The notes under the pieces: model-generated
Told to the model about the DNA's origin: nothing
Seen by the model: the letters and a program-made list of their open reading frames with translations, nothing else
Database searches by the model: none
Made by a program: the position numbers and the translations under genes
In this document: positions 40,101-52,100 of the stretch, one piece after another
Numbering within the stretch: the stretch's first letter is position 1
Layout: each line of letters starts with the position of its first letter
Source: Nocardia vinacea
GTDB lineage: Bacteria > Actinomycetota > Actinomycetes > Mycobacteriales > Mycobacteriaceae
DNA: 64,000 nt
NCBI RefSeq assembly: GCF_035920345.1
Contig: NZ_CP109149.1
Coordinates: forward strand, 124,001 to 188,000
Direction of reading: 5' to 3'

Positions 40101-43100
40101 TCGACGGCCGGGAGCAGGTCGAACGCGGCCCATGTGGTCCACCCATCCCCCCAGAAATACTCACCCGCCCTGGTGGCGCCCTCCCAACCTGCACCCGCTC
40201 TGGTGGCGTCTTCCGAACCGTCCATCCGCGCACGCGGAGACCGATAGGTCACCGCCACCCGGCATTCCAGGCCCCGCACCCCCATCCCGATGGTCCACGT
40301 GACCACACCATCCCGACCCGGGACCAACAGCCGCTCGTCGATCATCGTCTCGACCAGCGTGCAGGCCCGGGCCATCACGCCGCGCATGAACGGCAAGTCT
40401 GGTCGCGGCTCTGGTAGTCGGACCAGTTTGTCGGCCGAAAACAACACCGCATCCCGATCGGCACCCGCGCTGACAAGCCACTCCGCGCGCTCGTCGGTCA
40501 CCGCGACCGGGCTAGTCGCTTTCCTGCCCGGCTCGACCCCGGCAGACCGGTGCAGAAGGGCCAACCACCAGTGTTCGGAGAAGAACTGTATCGCCGCACC
40601 AGGAGTCAGATCCGACGGCCGGGGCCGCTGCCAGAGTTCGATCACCGCCGGGAAGTCCTCAGAGCGGTCACCCGGAGAGTGCAGCTCGACTGTCAGGATT
40701 TTGTCGCCCTGCTCCCCGAATACCGAAGCGTCCAATCGTAGGGGCCGATCAATCCGATCTTCGGTCAACATGCTGTGCAGCCGCCGCGACACCACGTTTG
40801 CGGCAGTGCTGAGGTCGTCCGCGTCGGTCCAGTGGTTGCCCAGCATCTCGTCACGTGCCCGTCGGCTCGCCTCCTTCGCTACCGCGTCGACAGAGTCGAA
40901 GACGGTTTGTTGATGCGTCGACCGTCCGGTCTGCGGGTCGCACACGGCGAGGTCGATGCGATCGCGGCGAGCGGTGAACCGTAGCCCGGAAGCCATCACC
41001 GGATCGTCATGTTCGGCGGCATCGGCCCGGAGCAACCGTTCTGCCGCATCTCCCAGGCTATTCGCACGGCCCGCAGGCCGACCCGCCGTCAACTCTCGAG
41101 CCACGCCCCGCACGCCGGCGATCACGCTGTCCGGATCCTGCTCCGGATCGGGCCACATCGTGAGGGTCAGCTCCGCATCGGCCAACTCACCGCCCTCGGG
41201 CACCTCCAGCTCCAGCTTGGCGGTTGCACCCACTCCGTGCCTGCCGAACTCGGCGGACAACTCGCAGTCACCGTCGGAGCCCCGATACATCGTGACCTGC
41301 AACCAGCCCGCGCCGGTCGCGCCGAGCTGGGCGGCCAGCTCTTCCAGCACTGCCCCCACGACCATCTGGTAGTCACCAGCCGAACCGCGGCCGAACATGT
41401 CATCTATCCACGACCGCAGCACGCCCTGCCGGTACACAAACTCTCGCACCACCAGACTGAATCCGTTGAGCGGTATTCCTGGAATAGAATCCGCCTTCAA
41501 CGACGCCAACTGCCTATCGCCCTCGGAGCTATCGAGCGTCAGTAACGGGCCGACGTCGTCGTCTGTTGGTTGCACCACATCTTTCCCTTGTTCGACCTTG
41601 GTGAGATCGAACAACAACCGCACAAGGCGCTTGCCCGCCTCCCGCGCCTCTAGGGACCAGCCGGATCGATCGATCTTGTCGGCTGCGTCACGGAACCGGG
41701 ACTCGACGGGACCGGTCGGCGTTGTTGACGCTGTGGTCTGCGGTGGAGTGGCATCGGGAGGTGTTTCCATGCTGTCAGCAGAATCGTGACGGCCGACATT
41801 GGGGGATGCGTCGCCCCAATTCTGGCCGTCGGGGTCCCGGGCGAACACGAACGCCTGTTCCGGGACACCTCGGCCTGGGTTCGCCACCCGTGGCTCGGCT
41901 TCCCGGCGGTGGCGGGGGAGGTCTAGGGCTTCATCGACTTTCGGAGCTTTGTCGAGGTCTGCCTGGTGGGCGGCAGGATGGTGTGTACTCGGTTTCCGGC
42001 CCACGCGATCAACCGGTCGATCTGCCGCACCGGGCTGGTCGACATCCGGTACACGCTCGCCGGGTGCCCGATTGCCGCCATTGTTACGGGACCGGGGAGT
42101 CGGCGACGGGTGTGGCACTCGGGTAGGGACGTCCGCCGGTGCGGACCTCCGCCGAGCGAAGGTCTGCTGGTTGCTCCATGGCGTCCGCGCCGCACTCCTT
42201 TCCGGAGTGGCCCTTCCGGGAGGCGGTTCGAGCAGCGTGCTGATGAAAGGCACTTGTCCGATGGCTTCGGGCGGGTGATGGCGACCGACGGTTCGCCGGA
42301 TGTCTTCGACGAATGCCTGCGTTTCCGGAAGTCCGCGGTGGTGCAGGTATCGGCCGAAATCGGTGTGTCCGGACAGCAATTCGCTCACTGTTGTGGCGAA
42401 CTGCTGGACTGCCCGGTCCTGGGCGGACATCCCGGCGTGGAGGGCTTGGCGCAGTAGCTGAGGGGCCGCTTCGGGGGGTGCGTCCAGCATGCTCGTCACG
42501 GTCGTCGCGAACCATTGGCTGATCCGGTCTTCGGCGGACAGGGTGCGGCCGACGTAGCTGTCCAGGAGTTGATGGGCCTCGCGCCGCTGGTAGGGCGCGA
42601 CGACGTCGTTCATCAGGTACTCGCAGAACGTTCGCGAGCCGATCTGGCGGAGCAGGACGTCGGCGAGGGGGCGCGTGCGTAGGTAGTCCGGTGACCGGTT
42701 CGGCAACGAACGGCAGCCCGGGTAATGCGCCGTGTACACCCCGTCCCTGGGCACCCGAACGAAGCGTGGCCGCTCGGCGGGCTTCAGCATCCGAATCGTC
42801 AGATCGAGGTCGGCTTGGAGCAGTGGTCTCGCCCCGACCGGCGAGATATACGCATGCTGCAGCAGCTCGTCGAGGGAGAACCGACGAGCGAGCAGGCCGA
42901 TGACGCTGGCCTGGTCTGGATCTTTCCCTGGCAGCGTCCGAAGCTTCCAGATGGGCAGCATCTCACCGGGCAACCGTGGCCGCTCTTGCACGATCAACAG
43001 CGGGTCCGGCCTCGTATTGGGCAGGCCGAGCAGGATTTCCGCCTCCAACGAGGCCAACGTCATCGCGGCAAGAGCCCCGAGGCTGGGACCGTTCTCGATG

Positions 43101-46100
43101 AGCCAAGCGCGCTCCCAGGCGTAGCGCTGCGGGCTGTTGAACCAGGCCTCGCCGGTCAGCTCCCCGGGCGCGGCGTCGGGCCGCTCGGTGAGGTAGGCGA
43201 AGCTGGAGTAGCGCATCAGCTCTGCCTCGTCGGCGGTGTCCGGATGGAGAGCGTCCTGCCGTGTGACGCCTTCCACGTCTGGCTTGGAGCCGGCCTTATC
43301 CGGCTCAGCATTGTCACGTTCGCGCGTCAATTGCGCCGGATCGGCCGGGTCGACCTCCGACAGCTCGGCGTATCCATCGCGCTGCGCCTGTTCGCGGCGC
43401 GCCTCCTCCGGCGGCTCGGTTTCGTCCAGATGCTGCGCTGCTTCAGCTTTCGTCTCGTTTGCGTTTGGATTCGGGTATCCGGTGGTCGTCCGGGTTCTCC
43501 GAACTGCTGTGGTCGTCGTCTCGGGTCGGATGTGCGGTCCCTCAGGCTTACCGAACCGCACATCGACCTCGGTGAATTCGCCGTAGGAACGAAGACCTTC
43601 TACTGCACGCTCACCACCGCGGCCTTCGAGTGTGATGAATCGAACTCGGGTGTAGCCGTATTCGGCTGCCATCTTGCCAGTGAAGGTGTTCCGTGCCGCA
43701 TCCTCCGGAGATAGGAACAGGTCCTGCATGAGGGCATTGAAGGTTTCAAGGTTGTCACCCAGCCAGCGGGGCTCGTTCTCGGCAGTCACCTCATGTGGGC
43801 GGACCAAGCCGGCCCCAGGACCATAGAAATCCCAATGCCCATGGATCTCATGCACCGGACGGGGAATGGAATCCATGAGCTGGCGGAACATCACGCGCCC
43901 TGTGGGGGTTCCGCGGCCAGCTTTTATGGTGAATCGGAGAACGCCCTCCTCGATCTCCGCTGTGACTCCGTAATGCTCACTCCCATAGCTGTTCGAATAA
44001 TCGGCAGCTTGTTGCTCCGGATAATCCGTCCACAATCCATGCTGCCTCGAAGTTTCCCACGGCCGGAAACCAAGTCCCACGCTGGTTTGGTCCTGCTGCG
44101 AGGTTGTTGCGGGGTTGGCTGTTTCGGTCTGATCTGCTCTGTCCCACTCCTCTTGCCGTTGGAACCATTCTCTGCGGCTGTCGGGCGTATAGTCGGCGGC
44201 CTGCGCCTCGATCCTGTTGAGCCGCCGCTGTTGGAGTTTCTCAACGATGGCGCTGGCGAACTTGTCGAGCGGGACCGTCCGGCCTTCTCGTCCGGTCAGA
44301 TCAAACGCCCGCAATCCGTCCTTGAATTGCTGGTCCCGGAACGAGTAGATATTCAGTTCCACCACCGAGTCCCCGAACCGGAGCTCGATGTTCTCGGCCT
44401 CGACGTCGGATCGGGAATCGAGCAGGCGTCCCCGGTTGACAGTCGACCGATGCCGCACGCCGTGCTCGATGTTGTCCTGTACTACCTCCACTGGGCCGCC
44501 GAGCTTGTCGAAGGAGGCGAGAGTCTTTGCGATCTGCGGGATTTGGGCATATCCCACAGCAATGGCCAGCTCACCCGGGACGTTCAACCGGACGTGGCGC
44601 ACGGGCGCGATCGCGTCAGCCAGCCACCGCGGCAACTCGTACGCCTCACCGAATTCGAAGCTGGAATCGCCGACCGTGACGCGTGCATGGCGCTCGCCCG
44701 GCTCACCCATCTCCTCCAGCGCCACTCGTACTGTGCCGTCGTCGCTGTTCTCCAGAGCCGTCGTCACACGGTCGGCAAGTTCCAGGCCCGCATCATCGAT
44801 CTTGCCGGCCGGCCAGTCGAACAGCTGCTCGTCCAGCCAATCCCAGGCCTGTGAGGCCGCACGCATCCGCGCCTGTTCGTCACTCGGATCATGCCCCTGC
44901 ACGCGCACCACGAACTCGCTCCGCGACGATTCCGAAGCGGGCGCTACTCGCGGTCCCTCTATGCCGATTGCGCCGACGGCCGCTCCCTGCGCACGGACCA
45001 CGAATTGCTCTCGTGCCAGCGGAGTCTGCTGCGTGCTCGCACGGGAGAACGTCGAGGGGCTGGACCGTGGACCGTGCGGCGCGTCGTCGCGCACACCCAA
45101 CTTTTCCTGCATGGCGGCGGTGTGGCGGCGGATTTGCTCGAGTGCTTGGGTGGCAGTGATTTCGCGGTCGGCGAGTTTCTGGCTGAGCTCTCGTGCTTTC
45201 TTGCTGAGCGCGGCGCGGAGCTGGGGGTTGTCGAGGGTCCAGGTCGGCGGGTACCGGTGGCCGGTGACGGGGTCGCGGAAGCCCGCGTCACCGGCGAGCC
45301 GGTTTGCGACGGCGTCCATCACATCCCGGTCGGAGGGGACGCCGTCGATGGTGGGCCGGTAGCCGGCGTATTCGTCGATGATCGCCTGTGCTTCTTCGGT
45401 GGAGCGGATGCGCAGGCCGTGGTCGACTATGGTGCGGCCGAGGATGCGGTCGCGTGAGTGGCGTTCCGCGGTCAGGTCCTCGGGTATCAGGTCGAACGTG
45501 TCTTCCAGGGATGAGGGTTGCGCCAATGTTTGCAGGTCGATGCCGGCGATGGCTTGCACGAGGGGGTCGGGGTCATGTTTGCCCGCTTGAGCTTTGGTTC
45601 GTTCGTCGAAAGCCGTTCCCATGATCATGCGGTGGATGCGGTTGGCGCGGTCGGGTTCGTATCCGAGGGACAGCGCGTGGGCGCGGGCGAGGTCGGCCGA
45701 GCGCAGCTCGTCGTACCCTTCCGGGTTGTTGCTGCGGCGGCCGTTGCCGTAGACGGCGTCGCTGTAGGTGTCCGCTGCGGCAGCATCGAGCCGCTCATGC
45801 GGGCGGGCGGCGATATTGCCCAGGTGTTCTTGGAGCAGGCGCCCGTCTTCGACGAGACCGAAACCGTTGTGGTATGTCGCCGGGACGCGGTATTCGGCCA
45901 GCTCGAGATCGCCGATGATCTGGTTGGCCCGCCCGATGGCGGGATCGCCGTAGAGCGTGGAGCAAATATGCATCCCGTTCGCGCCGAGCCGGACCGCGAC
46001 CTCGGCATCGGGATGATCGAGCGCTACCTCCGGCAAAACCGAACGCAGAGCGTCGATCTCACGCGCAAGCACGTGCTCCGGCAGCGGCGGTCGCGTCGGG

Positions 46101-49100
46101 TCGAGCAGCTTGCGTCGGATAGCCGCGGTGTCGCGGAGATCTTGCGGTAAGCCGCGCTCCTGGAGTACGGCATAGACGTCGGGAAGGCTCGCGACATGGA
46201 TGCCTGCGGGAGTCTTCCAGGAACGGCGCAACAGCTCACCATGTGACGGACCCGCATTCCACCCCATACCGATCGACATCTCGGCGTTGACCAAGCGAGC
46301 AGTACCGTCGGCTGCCGGTGTCTCCGTCCACTCCGCCTGCCCGCGCAGATACCGGTACGCCTCTTCGGGGACTGACACCTCCAGCCTGGACCCCAAACGC
46401 ATCCTTTCCCCGAAGACAGCGTCCACCGCATCGCGGCCGAGCAGCATCGAATCCCCGGCCACCCGATCACCGAGCCGCCCCACAGCAGCCTCCGGCGGAA
46501 CATCGCCCACCAGACTCCGAGCCACGGCGTGCACCGGACGATGGGTGACCTCCATCCGCGCTGGCCGCTGGCCGACCGATGGGGTGGGGAACAACTTGTC
46601 TAGCCTGCGTAGCAGATCGGAGAGTGGCGCGGTTGCTCCATCGATGCGACCGAACGCGGCGGCTTTCCGCTGCGCTTCGGCGAGGCGATATCCACGCTGG
46701 AACGCGTTTTCTGTTGGCTCCGGCTCGGCCGTAAGCATCGCGACGGGTTCGACGGTCAGTCCGCGTTTGCGGGCGATATGGTCGGCCATGCGGCGGACGG
46801 CACCGTCAGCTATGAGCTTGATCGTGGGTTGCCCGAGCGGCATGATCGCCGCCATGTCGGCGGGCGATTTTCCTTGACTGAACAGGCCGACGACGATTCT
46901 CTTCTGATCGGTCCCGAGCTGTTCGAGCGCGTCCCGCAACTGCGAAGGAGTCCCCTCCGCCAACGCCGCGGTCAGCGTGGTGAACCTCTGGTGTTGGAGA
47001 CTGTCGCGCACGAGTGACTCGATCACTCGGTCGGCGGCCTGGTTCGCCAGGTCGATCACTTCATCCCAGCTGTGGGTCAGGTCCTGGACTATTCGGTCGG
47101 CCGGGTGCTCTGCTTGTAGGTGCCGCAGGATGTTCACTTGGTCGGGAACGAGTTGGCCGAGCGCCGCATGCATTTGTTCTGCGGTCGCATTGGCGAGTAC
47201 CTCCCGCGCATCGGGCTTCGCGGTGCCCTCTGACAGGGCCACACAGAGCGCGGCGCGGAACTCTTCGAACCCGGCTGGGCCCCGTTTGATCGGGGGTTCT
47301 GTTGCCGCAGGCTGCTCGGGTGATGGTGCTTTGCCCGAATTCGCGTGCGCGGCGTTGTCGACCCCGGGGGCGTTGGCGAAACCCAGCCACGGGTCGCCGG
47401 TACCGGCCTGCTCTGCGATCGGCTCACCGGCAGCGTACCTCGCCCGCTTCGGGGGCAGGTCGAATGTTTCTGCGGGGTTGGGAGGGACGCCCGCCGGAGC
47501 AGACCGCTGGTTGGTCCATGGCGTCGGCCCCGCTTTCGTGTTCGAGGTGCTCGAGGAGGGACCAAGAGAGTCTGGTATGTGTGGTGTTACTACCGACTGG
47601 CCGCCTGTCGGGGGAGGCGCCGTGGATTCGCCGGATGTTGTTGTTGCCGAATCATTTTCGCTCTGTGCCGGTGTCACGGTATTCGCTGGAGCGACGGCCG
47701 ACTGCTCGTCGGCGGCGGAACCGATTTCGTGGCGGAAGCGTTCCAGCCATTCTTCATCGGATTCGCTGCGCAGGGCAGGATATTGCGCGCCCTCCTCGAG
47801 ATCAGCTAGGCGCTGTGCCAGAGCCGCCAAGTACTCGTCCGTCAGTTCTGGCCACGTGCCGTCGAGCTCATCGGCACTCACCTCGTTCATCTGTGCATGC
47901 AGGTGCAGTTGGGTGAGTCTTTTCAGAATGGTGATGTCGCGGTGCGTGTGCGGATCGGGGTAGCCGTCGAACCGTTGTTCCAGATACGCGACCACCCGAG
48001 GCCAGTCACGCCACGTCCAGTCTTTCCTGGATCCAACGATGCGGGGTCCATCCATCAGTTCGGCGTAGTACCGGAGTACGAGCCTGTCGCGGAGCTGTTC
48101 CAGCGCGAGCACCACATCGGTGTGTTCAGCGCTCGGTGGTGCAGGGCTTTCGGCCGCGTGCTCCTCGACCTCGGTGAAAATTCTCAATACGCCCTCATAC
48201 CAGGACGGTCGGTGCAAGCGCTCGAATTTCGGTTCCGCCGCAATGATTCGCTGCCGAATCGCCCCAAGTTCCGCACGTGGGACGTGGTGCTGCACCCACG
48301 TCCACACGCCGTCGCGGAAAGTCGCGAAATGTTCGTGGAATCCAGTGCGCGCCCAATCCTCATCTCCGGTGAATCCGGCACCCGGCCAATCCTCGGTGAA
48401 ATCGAGGGCGTTGTCGATCGGCACGATATGCACACCGTGACCGAGTATCCAGTTTTGGCCCTCGTGGCGGTCCGGTGGGCGAAGTAGTGTGTCGCCCAAA
48501 CCCTGACGCCGCGCAGCCGGGGTGCGGAAGAAGTAATGCCACGGATCCTTGCCGTTGCCAGAGAGATCTCGCGCGACAACCCCCGGTATGTACTCCATGG
48601 CGAGTACGCGCTCGCTGATCTCGCTGAGGCGAATTACCTTCGGTGGCCGTGCCCCGATGGCCTCGAGAATTATCGCTCCGAGTTCCTCGGCATCGGCCTG
48701 GTCCACGTCCCGGACCGTCTTCACGATCACCTTGAAGCCATTTTTGTAGGAAATGAGAACGACGCTCTCGGACATTGTGTGATCACCCGAGCCGTCCTTG
48801 AGGATCTCACGGAAACTTTCACCCGAGTCATTCGCCTCGGCCAACTTCTCCGCAAAAGGACGTTCATCTGTGAGGCTGTTGATCCAGGCGACGGTGTCGC
48901 GGTCCTCATAGAGGCGATCGATAGGTTCCGGCTCGTCGTGCTGGCCGGAGATCGGCTCGACGGTTACTTGGCCGTCCTCGTCGACCAACACCAGCCGATA
49001 GTCGATCTGCACCCCTCGTGCCGCCAATTCGCTGCTGCCCTCGACCATGAAGTCCAGCAGAGCCTGCTGGCCACGCAGCGGTGACGCGACCACGACCCTG

Positions 49101-52100
49101 CCTGGCGCCACTCCGATGCCCTCGACTAGACGCCCGTTGTCGTCGATGAATGGCTCGGCGCCCTCCGCGGCGAGTACGTCTCGGGCGGCCAGTATCGCCA
49201 TGGCGGTGCGTACCTCGTGCGCGTAGCGGCGGTAGCTTTCGATGTGCTCGGCCAGGGACCGGTACTGCGCACGGATATCGGGCATCGCCCCTGCGATCGC
49301 CATTACCTCGGCCAGCGTGCGTGCCGCCTGCTCGTCGACCACCAGCCGCCGCAGCAACGCATCGAATCGAACCCCCTGCCGGGCTCGGAGAATTTCGATC
49401 GATCGCTCGATCGCCGCGGCTTCCTTCCGGTACAGGCTCGTGACATCCACGCCGAGATCGCGAACCGGTCGCAGCGCTTCGGCTGCGACTTCCTCGACGT
49501 CGGCCATTGCCGCGTCCAGCACTCGGCGTGCACTCGGCGAGAGTTCAACCGCCGTGTTCTCGCTGGGCGACGAGTCGGGTTCGTCCGGTTGTCCGGTAGA
49601 CGACCGGTCGGCGGTGTCGTCGGTGTGAATCGGTGCACCGAGATCGTTGGGATTGCGGCGGGGTGCTGCGGACCGATCCCGGCCCCCGGGGTCGTAGCGA
49701 GACACCGACTCTTGTACTGGCACTCCCCGTCTCGGCTCCGTCGACCACCCACCACGCGCTGGGATGCCGCCGTTGTTGCGGGACCAGGGGGTCGGCGGCA
49801 GCGCGTGTACCGAGTGACTACCACCCGGCGCGTAACGGGTGCCGGGGTCCGCCGCCGTGTCCGTCGCGGGCGCCCACCTCATGGTCACTGCCCGGTGCAA
49901 TACCCACTGAGGAGTGTATTCCTTACCTCCGTGGATTTCGATATCAGCGAATGCCACCGCGACGGCTTCCCGCGTGTTCGTGAGCCCATATACGGGAAAT
50001 TGAAAAAGCCACGCCGCCTTGCCCATCTGGATCTCGATATCAGCGAATGCCTCCGCGACGGCTTCCCATGTGTTTTTAGGCCCGAACTCGGGGAATTCGT
50101 CTAGCCATGTCCTCTTGTCCGTGTGGATCTTTCCGGCAGCGCGACCCTCTTGGTAGCCGGCATCAAGGATGGCAATTACAGCCGCAGCTTGCTCCGCAAA
50201 CTCCGCCACTCGGTTTATTTCGATATCGGCGAATGCCTCCGCTACGACTTCCCTTGTTTTTTTACGCCCGAACTCGGTGAATTGGTCCAGCCATGTCGCC
50301 TTGCCGGTGAACTTTCCAGCCTTGCGAGCTTCCTTGTAACCGGCATCAAGGATGGCGTTTACCGCGACAGCTTGCTCCGCGGGCTCTGAGGCAGGATAGA
50401 CTGGACGTTCCAGAAAATGACCCATTTCGTGGTATGTAGCATCGAACAGTGGGCGTCCGGTACCGCGGGGGTGAAAGCGCGCTTTGACGGCTCGGCGATA
50501 TAGCTCACTCCAGCTCTCTTCCTTATCCAGCACCCGATCTTCCAGACGCTCGGCGAGCCACGTCATGCGAATTACTTGAACCCCGTCCAGTAACGGGTCG
50601 TTGACGAAAGCATCGGAATTCGCGAGTCTGGGCCCCTTGGTCGCGTGGACATGTGCAGTTGGTTCAATCCGTATCTGCAGCCGATTATCCAGCGGGTACC
50701 TCGTCAGTACGGTGCTGATGGCTCGAAAAATGTCGCGGACCGCGCCGACCCCGATCCGGCGTGGCGCGCTACCCCCGGGACCGAGCCATTCCGATTCGAT
50801 CAGATCGACTTGCGGATGACGCTGCGTCAGCATTGTCAGCAGCTCGCGCTTGGCCAACTCGGCCTCGTCGCTGCCCAGCCGCGGATCCAGCGCCGGACCT
50901 CCCCGCCAGAGTGCGTCGCGCCAATCCCGTCCCCTCTCGGGGTTGTCTCCACCGAAGCGCTCTGCCAAAGCGTCGGCTACCGCTTGCCGCCGCCGAGCTT
51001 CCTCTTCTCGACGAGCAGACTCCTCTTCTCGACGAGCAGACTCCTCTTCTCGACGAGCAGACTCCTCTTCTCGACGAGCACGCTCTTGTTCTCGGAGGGC
51101 GGCCGCCAGTTCCTGGCGGACAACCTCGGGTTCCGCGGGAAGAACTCTCTTCCACGCATTACTCAATGCCTTGTACACGACAGCTTGTGGAGTATACGGC
51201 TTATCTCCGTTGATCTCGATGTCGGCGAATGACACCGCAACGAGATTACCGCCGCCGCAGGGGATCTGTTCCTCCCACACTTCCCGGTCGATATCGACAT
51301 GTCCGGCGGAACGCAGCTCCTCGTAACCAGCGCTCAGAATGTCTTCCTCATTGCTGCTGATTTCGCCACCAGTCGCGATATCAATGGCGGCACCGAACAG
51401 AATTATCATGAGGTCGTACATCGGGTCGCCGGTACCCTGCGGAAAAAATTCGCCATCGAATTCATCGCGAAAGTCCTCCGGACTGATGATGAAGCCGCGA
51501 CTCACCCCGATTTCGTGCACTCGCCCGGTGTCGGGGTTTCCAATCGCCGCACCGCCAACGAGTGGATTGATGTCATCTCTGATTCGGATAATCGGGACGT
51601 CGATATGCGGGTATTTCGTTAGGACATAATCGGCTGCGCGGGCGATGTCGCGAACGGCGCCGACGCCGATGTCCCGGTCGTCGATACCGATGACTTCGAA
51701 ACCGATCTCCGTAAGGCGCGGATGGCGAGATCGCAGCAGGTCCACGAGCGTGCGTTTAGCCAGTTCGCACTCCGCTGTCCGTGTCGGCGGATCCGGCTCC
51801 TCGCCTCGCCAGAGTGCGTCATTTCGGTCCAGCGCGGCTCCGTCTGCGCCAGCAGACTGTTCGCTGGCCCCCACACGCTGCTCGGTCTCCGCCGAGGCAG
51901 GTGACTGCCCTTCCACGCGCGCGGTGTTGGAGCTCCGCGGCGATACTTGGGCCGGTTGGTTACCGTGGCTTGCACCGTTCCCAACGCCTGCGTCGTCGAG
52001 TCCGCGAGCATCGGCCTGGACCGCCCGTTCTGTCGGTGCGTCCGAGGCGGAGTGTGGTGGGTTCGCACCGACACCCGGAGTATCACTCGGCGGTGTGTGG

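Noticed and set aside
51001..51080. 21-bp repeats as a CRISPR array
   Set aside because: Copies are directly adjacent with no spacers and lie in frame within a coiled coil.
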